Shown one piece after another: positions 7,999-14,690 of a stretch of 14,690 nt of DNA (its first letter is position 1; the number at the start of each line of letters is the position of its first letter). Both the position numbers and the translations under genes were made by a program. This DNA is from an uncultured Pelagibacteraceae bacterium (GTDB lineage: Bacteria; Pseudomonadota; Alphaproteobacteria; Pelagibacterales; Pelagibacteraceae): NCBI GenBank assembly GCA_913052435.1, contig CAJXDV010000014.1, positions 1-14,690 of the forward strand. The letters run 5' to 3'. Under the pieces are notes generated by a model. It was not told the DNA's origin. It did not search any database and saw nothing but the letters and a program-made list of their open reading frames with translations.

Positions 7999-8797
7999 AT
8001 CTCTGCCAAATTGATCTTTCTTCGAGAATACTTACTAATTTGTCAGCATGATCTTCTGATGTTGAAAGCTTTTTAGCTAACCACCCTTTTGTTTTTTCAA
8101 ATTTTTTAATTTGCACTTCTTCACCAAATTTTTCTCTTAAAATTTGTTCAGCATTTCCTATTCCATCTATTAGTCCAAGCTCAATAGCTTTCTTACCTGA
8201 CCAAAACTCTCCTGAAAATAATTCAATTCCACTTTCTTTTTTAAGCTTCGATCTTCTGCTTTCTTCAACAACATCAATAAAATCTTGATGTAGTTCTAAT
8301 TGGATATTTTTTAATCTTTTTATATCTTCATCTTTTTCTTCTAAAAAAGGATCTAAGGTGCTTTTATTTTTGCCAGCAGTATAAACTCTTCTTTGTACTC
8401 CAATTTTTTGAATTAAATCTTTAAATCCAAATGATGAATAGATAACTCCTATTGAACCTATTATTGAACTTGAATTTGCATAAATTTCATCTCCAGAACA
8501 AGCAATCAAATATCCGCCCGAAGCAGCCACATCTTCAGCAAATACAATTACCTTTTTTTTATGTTTTTTTGCTTGCTCTCTTATAAATTTGTATATTAAG
8601 TGCGACTGAACAGGAGAACCTCCTGGTGAATTAATTGTTATCGCAACTGCTTGGGCTTTTTTTACTGAAAAAGCTTTCCTTATAATGTCCTCTTGACCCG
8701 AATATTCAATTCCTTGCCTAAATTTTCCAACATTTCCTATAATACCGGTCAACTTTATATGGCTTATGATTTTTTTTTTTTTGAAAAAAGAGAACAT
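7988..8797 (-). CDS. S49-family serine peptidase, SppA/SohB-like
   Basis: This 269-aa protein belongs to the signal peptide peptidase A family, serine-lysine peptidases that cut leftover signal peptides or membrane-associated fragments. The conserved INSPGGSP (55-62) and the nucleophile block [12 protein letters not shown] (88-99, probable nucleophile S93) are clear, followed by GSIGVI (114-119). The probable general base is K145 in AGKNKS: its 52-residue distance from S93 equals that between S147 and K199 of Bacillus SppA. It is a short, single-domain form. Unlike SppA and SohB, I see no hydrophobic membrane anchor or signal peptide; the N-terminus is MFSFFKKKK, so it may be cytosolic or peripherally membrane-bound. 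A run of 13 A on the coding strand encodes the lysines. It is the first gene of the unit with glyQ, glyS and ppdK; its exact substrate is unknown. Confidence 0.88.
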   Translation of the reverse strand: MFSFFKKKKIISHIKLTGIIGNVGKFRQGIEYSGQEDIIRKAFSVKKAQAVAITINSPGGSPVQSHLIYKFIREQAKKHKKKVIVFAEDVAASGGYLIACSGDEIYANSSSIIGSIGVIYSSFGFKDLIQKIGVQRRVYTAGKNKSTLDPFLEEKDEDIKRLKNIQLELHQDFIDVVEESRRSKLKKESGIELFSGEFWSGKKAIELGLIDGIGNAEQILREKFGEEVQIKKFEKTKGWLAKKLSTSEDHADKLVSILEERSIWQRYGF

Positions 8798-8805
8798 TTT
8801 AAATG

Positions 8806-8811
8806 ATTATA
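8806..8811 (-). promoter_or_regulatory. Probable -10 box of the peptidase-glyQ-glyS-ppdK operon
   Basis: The minus strand reads TATAAT here, a perfect -10 hexamer, only 8 bases before the ATG at 8797. Transcription would therefore begin at or next to the start codon. A -35 box at the usual distance is poor (GCTTTA around 8834-8829), so the call rests on the -10 and on this being the only spacer upstream of the operon. Confidence 0.4.
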
Positions 8812-8865
8812 AAACTTTTTATTATTAATAAAGCCTACTTATAGTTGAAGAATAAGATGCGTCAA

Positions 8866-8896
8866 TTGATAAGTGTAATAATAATAATAATATAAT
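8866..8896 (+). promoter_or_regulatory. Likely ispB promoter with a TAA-repeat spacer
   Basis: TTGATA (8866-8871) and a perfect TATAAT (8891-8896) are separated by 19 bp. The last 15 bases of the spacer are five tandem copies of TAA (8876-8890). The expected start, near 8903, leaves only about 5 nt before the ATG at 8908, so the ispB mRNA would be nearly leaderless. The 110-bp divergent spacer holds nothing else I can recognise. Confidence 0.5.
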
Positions 8897-8907
8897 AGTT
8901 TTAAATT

Positions 8908-9921
8908 ATGGGTTCGGTTGTACATCTAAAAAAACAAATAAACAATTCTTATTCGAATTTACTAACTTCTGTAGAAGATAAGTTGGTTCTTGTAGAGGAA
9001 AAAATTAGTTCAAAATTAACAAGTAAAGTAGAGCTGATTGACAAAATGGCAGATTATCATCTTAGAACCGGAGGTAAGAGGTTAAGAGCACTTTTAACAT
9101 TAGAGAGTGCAAAGCTTTGCGGATATAGAAAAGGTGGAAGAGATATTAATCTCGCAGCCTGTGTAGAATTAATTCATGCTGCAACTCTAATGCACGATGA
9201 TGTAATTGATAATGCTGAAATTAGAAGAGGAAAAAAAACATTAAATACTATTTGGGGAAATCAATCTTCTATTCTTGTTGGAGACTATTTATTAAGTAGA
9301 TGTTTTGAAATGATGGTAGAAGATGGAAATTTAGAAGTACTCAAACTTTTGTCTTCAACATCTTCTGAAATAGCTCAAGGAGAAATTCTTCAATTACAAC
9401 ACAAAGGTGAAATTGATATGTTGGAAGAAACTTATTTAAAAATTATTTCCTCTAAAACTGCATCTTTGTTTGCTGCTGCCACAAAAGTTGGCGCGATATT
9501 AGCTGATAGAAATTTAAAATATAAAGAAGCTTTAGAATTTTATGGAAAAAATTTAGGACTTACATTTCAAATAGCAGATGACACGTTAGACTATAATTCT
9601 GAATTAATTTCATTTGGTAAAAAAATCGGTAATGATTTTTTTGAAGGAAAAATAACTCTTCCAATTATTTTACTTTATCAAAAAATATCTAATTTAGATA
9701 AAGTCAAGTTGAAATCTTTTTTTGATAAAAAAGAAAGAGGAAATGATGAACTGGATTACGTTTTAGATTTAATTAAAAAAAACAATATTATTGATGATTG
9801 TTATAAAAAAGCCGATCATTTTATTAATCTCGCATTTAACTCTTTAAGTGTTTTTGAAGAATCGAAAGAAAAAGAAATTCTAAAAAATCTTACATCTTTT
9901 AGTATTGAAAGAAACTTTTAG
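8908..9921 (+). CDS. ispB: Long-chain polyprenyl diphosphate synthase (octaprenyl/decaprenyl type)
   Basis: This trans-prenyltransferase adds isopentenyl units to a short allylic diphosphate to make the side chain of ubiquinone. The 337-aa sequence shows GGKRLR (55-60), the first aspartate-rich motif DDVID (97-101) followed by RRGK (106-109), and the second motif DDTLD (224-228), then GNDFFEGKITLP (241-252). The residue five positions before the first motif is alanine (A92), as in E. coli IspB, which leaves room for a long product; the exact chain length (C40 or C50) cannot be read. It stands alone on the plus strand, divergent from the peptidase operon, and its stop overlaps the pdxH stop by three to four bases. 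No ribosome-binding sequence precedes the ATG. Another polyprenyl synthase with a short-chain signature lies at 13569-14435. Confidence 0.93.
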   Translation: MGSVVHLKKQINNSYSNLLTSVEDKLVLVEEKISSKLTSKVELIDKMADYHLRTGGKRLRALLTLESAKLCGYRKGGRDINLAACVELIHAATLMHDDVIDNAEIRRGKKTLNTIWGNQSSILVGDYLLSRCFEMMVEDGNLEVLKLLSSTSSEIAQGEILQLQHKGEIDMLEETYLKIISSKTASLFAAATKVGAILADRNLKYKEALEFYGKNLGLTFQIADDTLDYNSELISFGKKIGNDFFEGKITLPIILLYQKISNLDKVKLKSFFDKKERGNDELDYVLDLIKKNNIIDDCYKKADHFINLAFNSLSVFEESKEKEILKNLTSFSIERNF

Positions 9922-10541
9922 GGACTTAACAAAACTTTTTCCCAATTATTTTTTCTTCTAATATATTTCAGTCTTTCGTGTATTCTGTTTTCGCCACCTA
10001 ACCAAAATTCAATTTCAATTGGTTTAAGTCTCCAGCCAGACCAATGATTTGGTCTTGGAACATTATTTTGATCTGGAAATTTTGTTTCATATTTTTTAAT
10101 TGAGTCATATAAATCTTCTCTTTTATCTAAAATTGAACTTTGATCTGATGCCCAAGCACCTATCTTGCTACCATATGGTCTGGAGTAAAAATAATCATCT
10201 GCTTCTTTATCTGAAACTTGAGACGCTGCGCCTACTATTCTAACTTGTCTTAACAAGTTCTTCCAATGGAAGCACATGGAAATATTTGGACTTTCCTTAA
10301 TTGCTTTACTTTTATCGCTATTAAGGTTTGTGTAAAAAACGAAACCTTCGTTATTAAAATCTTTTAGTAAAATAATTCTAACTGATGTATGGCCATTTTT
10401 ATCGACAGTACCAAGAGCAAAAGCATTTGCACCATTAATTTCGGATTTCTTTGCTTCCTCAAACCATTCTCTAAAAAGAACTATAGGATTTTCTTCTTCT
10501 TTGAAGCATAAATTTAGTCCAAGTGAGTTTTTTTGATTCAT
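9918..10541 (-). CDS. pdxH: Pyridoxamine/pyridoxine 5'-phosphate oxidase
   Basis: PdxH is an FMN enzyme that oxidises pyridoxine or pyridoxamine 5'-phosphate to pyridoxal 5'-phosphate, the last step of vitamin B6 synthesis and salvage. The 207-aa length is typical. Family blocks seen are SVRIILLKDF (53-62, FMN binding), FYTNLNSDKS (69-78), RQVRIVG (98-104), SRPYGSKIGAWAS (120-132), RPNHWSGWRLKP (163-174) and the active-site RIHER (186-190, equivalent to the E. coli R197/H199 pair), with EFWLGGENR just before. The end, WEKVLLSP, matches the usual WxxxxLxP terminus. The start ATG at 10541 is 32 bases from divergent aroC. A minus-strand TATAAA at 10563-10558 could be its -10 box and would give a leader of about 10 nt. 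No Shine-Dalgarno sequence is visible. Confidence 0.96.
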   Translation of the reverse strand: MNQKNSLGLNLCFKEEENPIVLFREWFEEAKKSEINGANAFALGTVDKNGHTSVRIILLKDFNNEGFVFYTNLNSDKSKAIKESPNISMCFHWKNLLRQVRIVGAASQVSDKEADDYFYSRPYGSKIGAWASDQSSILDKREDLYDSIKKYETKFPDQNNVPRPNHWSGWRLKPIEIEFWLGGENRIHERLKYIRRKNNWEKVLLSP

Positions 10542-10561
10542 AATTTAAACAAAATAATTTA

Positions 10562-10567
10562 TATAAT
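10562..10567 (+). promoter_or_regulatory. Probable -10 box of aroC, overlapping that of pdxH
   Basis: A perfect TATAAT lies 6 bases before the aroC ATG (10574), so transcription should begin at about the start codon. On the minus strand TATAAA at 10563-10558, a possible pdxH -10 box, shares two base pairs with it. No convincing -35 box is seen for either direction; the corresponding positions lie at the edge of or inside the opposing coding sequence. Confidence 0.4.
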
Positions 10568-10573
10568 AAATTA

Positions 10574-11659
10574 ATGTCATTTAATACTTTTGGAAAGTTA
10601 TTTCGTTTCACAACTTGGGGGGAATCTCATGGTCCTGCTATAGGTTGTGTGGTAGACGGTTGCCCTCCAAATATAGCAATTAAAGAAAAAGAAATTCAAT
10701 CAGAGTTAAATAAAAGAAAGCCTGGTCAATCAAAATTTACAACTCAAAGAAAAGAGGATGATAAAGTAAATATTCTGTCAGGTGTCTTTGAAGGTAAAAC
10801 TACGGGTACTCCCATCTCGATGATTATTTACAATAAAGATATGAGATCGAGAGATTACGAAACCATTAAAAATAAATTTAGACCTGGTCATGCTGATTAT
10901 ACTTATTTTAAAAAGTATGGAATTAGAGATTATAGAGGAGGAGGAAGACAATCGGCCAGAGAGACAGCAGCTAGAGTTGCTGCAGGAGCCATAGCAAAAA
11001 AAGTCTTGGAAACAAAAATTGGAAAAAAATATAAAGTTGTTGGTGCAGTTACGCAACTGGGTATTTTAGGATGTGATACTAATAACTGGAATGATAAATT
11101 TATTTTAAAAAATTCATTATTTTGTCCAGATAAATCAGTTTTAAAAATATGGGAAAAATATCTGCTGAGTATAAGAAAAGCAGGTTCATCTTGTGGAGCA
11201 ATAATTGAGGTAAGAGCAAGAGGTGTGACTGCTGGATTGGGAGCTCCAATATATTCCAAACTTGATATGGATTTAGCTGCTGCAATGATAAGCATTAATG
11301 CTGTAAAAGGTGTTAATATTGGGTCAGGAATGAATTCAGCACAATTAACTGGAGAACAAAATTCAGATGAAATTTTTCAACGTGGAAAAAAAACCAATTT
11401 TAAATCAAATAATGCTGGTGGTATTCTTGGTGGAATATCGACTGGACAAGATATAATTGTTTCATTTGCTGTTAAGCCAACTTCTTCAATTTTAATTTCA
11501 CAAAAAACTATTGATAAGTTTGGAAAAAATACATCCATATCTGTTAAGGGGAGACATGATCCTTGTGTTGGAATTAGAGCAGTCCCAATCGGAGAGGCAA
11601 TGATGCACTGTGTGCTTCTAGATCACTATTTGATGAATAGTGCTCAATGTAATAGTTAA
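10574..11659 (+). CDS. aroC: Chorismate synthase
   Basis: AroC eliminates phosphate from EPSP to give chorismate, the last step of the shikimate pathway, using reduced FMN. The 361-aa protein has normal bacterial length and all three family signatures: [14 protein letters not shown] (16-29), with catalytic H19; RPGHAD (103-108), with H106, followed by [14 protein letters not shown] (118-131); and [13 protein letters not shown] near 324-336. [14 protein letters not shown], which contributes to the FMN site, is near 281-294. The ATG at 10574 is the only sensible start and has no Shine-Dalgarno sequence; with TATAAT just upstream the mRNA is probably leaderless. The gene converges on dxs and the two stop codons overlap (11656-11659). 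There is no sign of coupling to other aromatic amino acid genes. Confidence 0.97.
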   Translation: MSFNTFGKLFRFTTWGESHGPAIGCVVDGCPPNIAIKEKEIQSELNKRKPGQSKFTTQRKEDDKVNILSGVFEGKTTGTPISMIIYNKDMRSRDYETIKNKFRPGHADYTYFKKYGIRDYRGGGRQSARETAARVAAGAIAKKVLETKIGKKYKVVGAVTQLGILGCDTNNWNDKFILKNSLFCPDKSVLKIWEKYLLSIRKAGSSCGAIIEVRARGVTAGLGAPIYSKLDMDLAAAMISINAVKGVNIGSGMNSAQLTGEQNSDEIFQRGKKTNFKSNNAGGILGGISTGQDIIVSFAVKPTSSILISQKTIDKFGKNTSISVKGRHDPCVGIRAVPIGEAMMHCVLLDHYLMNSAQCNS

Positions 11660-13569
11660 TTAGTTTTCTTTATTATCACTTTGGAATCTAAAGTATCCAA
11701 TATTTTAACTTCAATACTACTTGCATCTAATCCAGCATATTTATACATTAAATCAAGCTTGTCATGATCAATAAATCTATCTGGCAAAATCATAGATCTA
11801 TACTTTAAATTACTATCCAATAAATTTTTGTCAGTAAGAAATTGTCCAATTTGAGAACCAAAACCTCCTATTGAACCTTCCTCTATTGTAATTATTGCTT
11901 CATGATCAGTAGCTATTTGCCATATTAGATTTTCATCAAGAGGTTTAGCAAATCTTGCATCAACTAGTGTTATGTTAATTCCTTTTTTTGATAAATTTTT
12001 TTGAGCAATTAAACATTCATTTAATCTTGCTCCAAAATTTAGTAAAGCAACTTTTTTACCCTCTTTAATTATACGTCCTTTTCCAATCTCTATTTTTTCA
12101 TCAATCGTAGGTAAGTTTATTCCTACACCATTGCCTCTTGGGTATCTAAAGGCCGAAGGTTGGTTGTTTATATCAACCGAAGTATTAATCATTCTTACTA
12201 ATTCAGCCTCATCACTTGCAGCCATTACAACAAAATTTGGCAAAGTTGATAAATATGAAATATCAAATGATCCTGCGTGTGTGGGTCCATCAGCTCCAAC
12301 TAGACCTGCTCTATCAATTGCAAATCTAACTGGTAAACTTTGAATTGCAACATCGTGAACAACTTGATCATATGCTCGTTGTAAAAATGTTGAGTAAATT
12401 GCTGCAAATGGCTTGTAACCTTCAGTTGCAAGTCCTGCCGCAAAAGTAACTGCATGCTGTTCGGCTATACCCACATCAAACATCCTTGAAGGAAATTTTT
12501 CTCCAAATATATCCAATCCTGTTCCGGAGGGCATTGCTGCGGTTATACCTACGATTTTACTATCTCTTTCCGCATGCTTTACAAGAGTGTTTGCAAAAAC
12601 TTTTGTATAAGAAGGAATATTTGATTTAGATTTTTCTTGTATGCCTGTATTTACGTTAAATTTTGTAACGCCATGATATTTATCAGCTGATTTTTCAGCA
12701 AATTTATATCCTTTGCCTTTCTCTGTTTTTACATGAATCATTATTGGAACATCAAGATTTATTTCTTTTGCATTTTTTAATACAGGAACCAAAGCATCAA
12801 TGTTGTGTCCATCAATTGGTCCAATATAATAAAAACCCATCGAATTAAATAAAGTACCTCCAGTAACGGCTGATCTTAAAAAATCTTCAGCTTTTCCTGC
12901 TTTCTTGCTAAATCTTTTTGAAAAAGCAGATATAATAAATTTTACTGTTTCTCTAAAACTAAAATATATTTTTCCAGATAGTATTTTTGCTAGATATTTT
13001 CTCATTGCTCCAACTGGTTTGGCAATTGACATATCGTTATCATTTAAAATAACAATCAATTTAGTTTTACTTGCTCCAGCATTGTTCATCGCCTCATAAG
13101 CCATCCCTGCACTTATTGCACCATCACCTATAACAGCAATTACGTTATCAGATTTGTTTGAAAGTTTATTCGCAATAGCAACGCCTAAAGCTGATGATAT
13201 TGATGTAGAGCTATGTCCTGTGCCAAAAGGATCGTATTCACTTTCTGATCTTTTTGTAAAACCAGAAAGTCCATTGCCTTTTCTTAAAGTTCTAATTCTA
13301 TCTTTTCTGCCCGTTAATATTTTATGAGGATAAGATTGATGACCAACATCCCAAATTAGTTTATCATTTGGTGTGTTAAATACATAATGCAAAGCTACTG
13401 TTAACTCTACGACACCTAATCCGGCACCTAAGTGACCTCCAGTCTTCGAAACAGCATCTATCATTTCCTCTCTAACTTCATCAGACAATGCTTTTAGCTC
13501 TGACTGTGAAATTTTTTTTATGTCAGATGGAAAATTTATATCATCTAAATATTTATATTTCTTATTCAC
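11656..13569 (-). CDS. dxs: 1-deoxy-D-xylulose-5-phosphate synthase
   Basis: Dxs joins pyruvate and glyceraldehyde 3-phosphate to DXP using thiamine diphosphate, the first and usually controlling step of the MEP isoprenoid pathway; DXP can also feed thiamine and vitamin B6 synthesis. The 637-aa sequence shows [15 protein letters not shown] (43-57, H46), [16 protein letters not shown] (73-88), the ThDP/metal motif GDGAISAG (148-155) ending in NN (162-163), the catalytic glutamate E370 in [10 protein letters not shown], and [15 protein letters not shown] (419-433). Transketolase-type domains one and two and the C-terminal domain are all present. The start is GTG at 13569; its G is the last base of the ispA stop (TAGTG), so translation is likely coupled to ispA. 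The gene ends the xseB-ispA-dxs operon, an arrangement common in proteobacteria. Confidence 0.97.
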   Translation of the reverse strand: MNKKYKYLDDINFPSDIKKISQSELKALSDEVREEMIDAVSKTGGHLGAGLGVVELTVALHYVFNTPNDKLIWDVGHQSYPHKILTGRKDRIRTLRKGNGLSGFTKRSESEYDPFGTGHSSTSISSALGVAIANKLSNKSDNVIAVIGDGAISAGMAYEAMNNAGASKTKLIVILNDNDMSIAKPVGAMRKYLAKILSGKIYFSFRETVKFIISAFSKRFSKKAGKAEDFLRSAVTGGTLFNSMGFYYIGPIDGHNIDALVPVLKNAKEINLDVPIMIHVKTEKGKGYKFAEKSADKYHGVTKFNVNTGIQEKSKSNIPSYTKVFANTLVKHAERDSKIVGITAAMPSGTGLDIFGEKFPSRMFDVGIAEQHAVTFAAGLATEGYKPFAAIYSTFLQRAYDQVVHDVAIQSLPVRFAIDRAGLVGADGPTHAGSFDISYLSTLPNFVVMAASDEAELVRMINTSVDINNQPSAFRYPRGNGVGINLPTIDEKIEIGKGRIIKEGKKVALLNFGARLNECLIAQKNLSKKGINITLVDARFAKPLDENLIWQIATDHEAIITIEEGSIGGFGSQIGQFLTDKNLLDSNLKYRSMILPDRFIDHDKLDLMYKYAGLDASSIEVKILDTLDSKVIIKKTN

Positions 13570-14435
13570 TAATTTCTGTCCAAAATATAATCAATTGTAT
13601 TTCTTAAATCTTCAGCTTTTTTTCCAAAGATATCGAGTCTTTTAAATATATCTAATTTTAATTTATTGGCGTATTTAATAGTATTTTTATAACCTAGTAA
13701 ACTAATTAAAGTAGCTTTGCCTTTTTTTAAATCTTTATTTGTTTTTTTTCCAGCTTTTATTGTATTGCCAATATAATCAATTAAATCATCTGCTATCTGA
13801 AATAATAAACCAATATCAGAACCTATTTTCTCAAACTTGCCAAGATAATTATTTTTTTTACTAATTATTACTGGCGCCACACAACAAAAACTAAAAAGCT
13901 TACCAGTTTTTTTTATTTGCATTTCAATAATTTTTTTTGAGGAAATTTTTTTTTTTTCAAAACTTAAATCTAAATATTGACCTCCTGCTATACCTGAATG
14001 TCCGGAGCATTCTGATAATAAGTTCACTAATTTTATTTTTATTTTATCGTCTAATCTTAAATTATTTTGACTTAAAATTTCAAAAGCAACAGTCAGTAAA
14101 GAATTGCCTGCTAAAATTGCTGAAGACTGACCAAATTTCTTATGTGTAGATAATTTCCCTCTTCTTAAAATATCATTGTCCATACAAGGTAGATCATCAT
14201 GAATTAGAGAGTATGCATGGATACATTCCACTGCCGCACCTATTTGAATAAGATTATTATAATTTATTTTAAAAATTTTTCCAACATCTACTAAAATTTT
14301 TGATCTTATTTTTTTTCCTCCTGGTAAAATACCATAGGTCATTGGTATAATTAAATCTGTTTTTTTTTGGGATTTTAAATATTTTCTAATAAAAATATTT
14401 ATATCTTTTGCTATCTTATTTAATTCTTCTTTCAT
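13569..14435 (-). CDS. ispA: Short-chain polyprenyl diphosphate synthase (farnesyl type)
   Basis: IspA makes geranyl and farnesyl diphosphate from isopentenyl and dimethylallyl diphosphate. In this 288-aa protein, GGKKIR (39-44) precedes the first aspartate-rich motif DDLPCMD (80-86), followed by RRGK (91-94). The two extra residues in the motif, together with tyrosine five positions before it (HAYSLIHDD), are the signature of bacterial type II farnesyl synthases. The second motif is DDLID (216-220), followed by [14 protein letters not shown], the usual lysine-rich substrate-binding stretch. A geranylgeranyl product cannot be excluded. The ATG at 14435 lies 20 bases inside the end of xseB, in another frame, and the stop overlaps the dxs GTG by one base, so all three genes should be translated from one message. 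Farnesyl diphosphate from this enzyme would be the primer for the ispB-type enzyme at 8908. Confidence 0.93.
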   Translation of the reverse strand: MKEELNKIAKDINIFIRKYLKSQKKTDLIIPMTYGILPGGKKIRSKILVDVGKIFKINYNNLIQIGAAVECIHAYSLIHDDLPCMDNDILRRGKLSTHKKFGQSSAILAGNSLLTVAFEILSQNNLRLDDKIKIKLVNLLSECSGHSGIAGGQYLDLSFEKKKISSKKIIEMQIKKTGKLFSFCCVAPVIISKKNNYLGKFEKIGSDIGLLFQIADDLIDYIGNTIKAGKKTNKDLKKGKATLISLLGYKNTIKYANKLKLDIFKRLDIFGKKAEDLRNTIDYILDRN

Positions 14436-14670
14436 TCTTTTTTTTTATGATATTTATAATTTTTGATTTTGTGTTTTCAGATATTTCTTTAGAATTTTTT
14501 TGAAATTTTTTTTCAATTAAATTGTTTAATTTTAATAATTTTTGGTATTCATTAATGGAACTTTCTAAATCTTTTTCATTCTCCAAATTTTCAATAATTT
14601 TGTTGGCTAATTCAGTCAACTCGTTTAATGATTTTGAATTAATATCATCTGGCAAATTTTTTTCATTCAT
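14416..14670 (-). CDS. xseB: Exodeoxyribonuclease VII small subunit
   Basis: XseB is the small helical subunit of exonuclease VII, several copies of which wrap the catalytic XseA subunit; the complex degrades single-stranded DNA to short oligonucleotides. The 84-aa protein is recognised from the family pattern SLNELTELANKIIENLE (14-30), then LESSINEYQKLLKLNNLIEKKF (about 35-56), that is, two amphipathic helices of the usual spacing, and from its place ahead of ispA and dxs, a common proteobacterial order. Residues after 60 are a lysine-rich tail. xseA is not in the window. The ATG at 14670 is 20 bases from the window edge and has no ribosome-binding sequence; AT-rich ATAATATT upstream could be part of a promoter but cannot be judged. 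Weak sequence identity makes this call rest partly on context. Confidence 0.85.
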   Translation of the reverse strand: MNEKNLPDDINSKSLNELTELANKIIENLENEKDLESSINEYQKLLKLNNLIEKKFQKNSKEISENTKSKIINIIKKKNERRIK

Positions 14671-14690
14671 ATATTAGTTGGTAATATTAT

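Noticed and set aside
10778..11295. Overlapping minus-strand reading frames inside aroC
   Set aside because: aroC is complete and conserved throughout; these frames are only its antisense and resemble no protein family.
1..14690. Mobile elements, CRISPR arrays, defence or toxin-antitoxin genes
   Set aside because: No transposase, integrase, regularly spaced repeats or recognisable defence proteins were found; every gene is a single-copy core function.

Overview
The window is very AT-rich and densely packed with single-copy housekeeping genes separated by a few bases. The protein sequences look alphaproteobacterial. Base composition, lysine-, isoleucine- and asparagine-rich proteins, minimal spacers and gene content all suggest a streamlined marine member of Pelagibacterales (SAR11 clade). 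This assignment is inferred from the sequence; no marker gene such as rRNA is present. I see no insertion sequence, phage gene, CRISPR array, toxin-antitoxin pair or defence system. The window is core chromosome.

Layout. Bases 1-411 hold no credible protein gene. Bases 161-360 are clearly less AT-rich than their surroundings and carry several complementary segments, including paired ends, so they are the best candidate for an unidentified structured RNA, probably transcribed leftward. A complete tRNA-Leu(GAG) gene follows on the minus strand (412-497). Rightward from there are nadA and nadC (NAD synthesis from iminoaspartate). The minus strand then carries, in transcription order, an S49-family peptidase, glyQ, glyS and ppdK (8797 down to 2390). 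Rightward from 8908 is a long-chain polyprenyl diphosphate synthase (ispB type). Next are pdxH on the minus strand, aroC on the plus strand, and a minus-strand operon xseB-ispA-dxs (14670 down to 11656).

How the genes work together. dxs makes DXP, the entry compound of the MEP isoprenoid pathway, and ispA condenses the C5 units to farnesyl diphosphate. The ispB-type enzyme extends this to the quinone side chain, so two adjacent loci cover the start and end of quinone-tail synthesis. DXP is also a precursor of pyridoxal phosphate in organisms with the PdxA/PdxJ route, and pdxH finishes that cofactor. aroC makes chorismate for aromatic amino acids and, in many bacteria, the quinone ring. nadA and nadC supply NAD, glyQ and glyS charge tRNA-Gly, and ppdK interconverts pyruvate and phosphoenolpyruvate.

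Architecture is the most distinctive aspect. All three convergent gene pairs abut or overlap at their stop codons. The divergent spacers are 32-110 bp and hold promoter-like boxes so close to the start codons that several mRNAs should be leaderless or nearly so. Canonical Shine-Dalgarno sequences are almost absent. I found no convincing new multi-gene system; the 161-360 RNA candidate and the repeat-containing ispB promoter are the items most worth checking.
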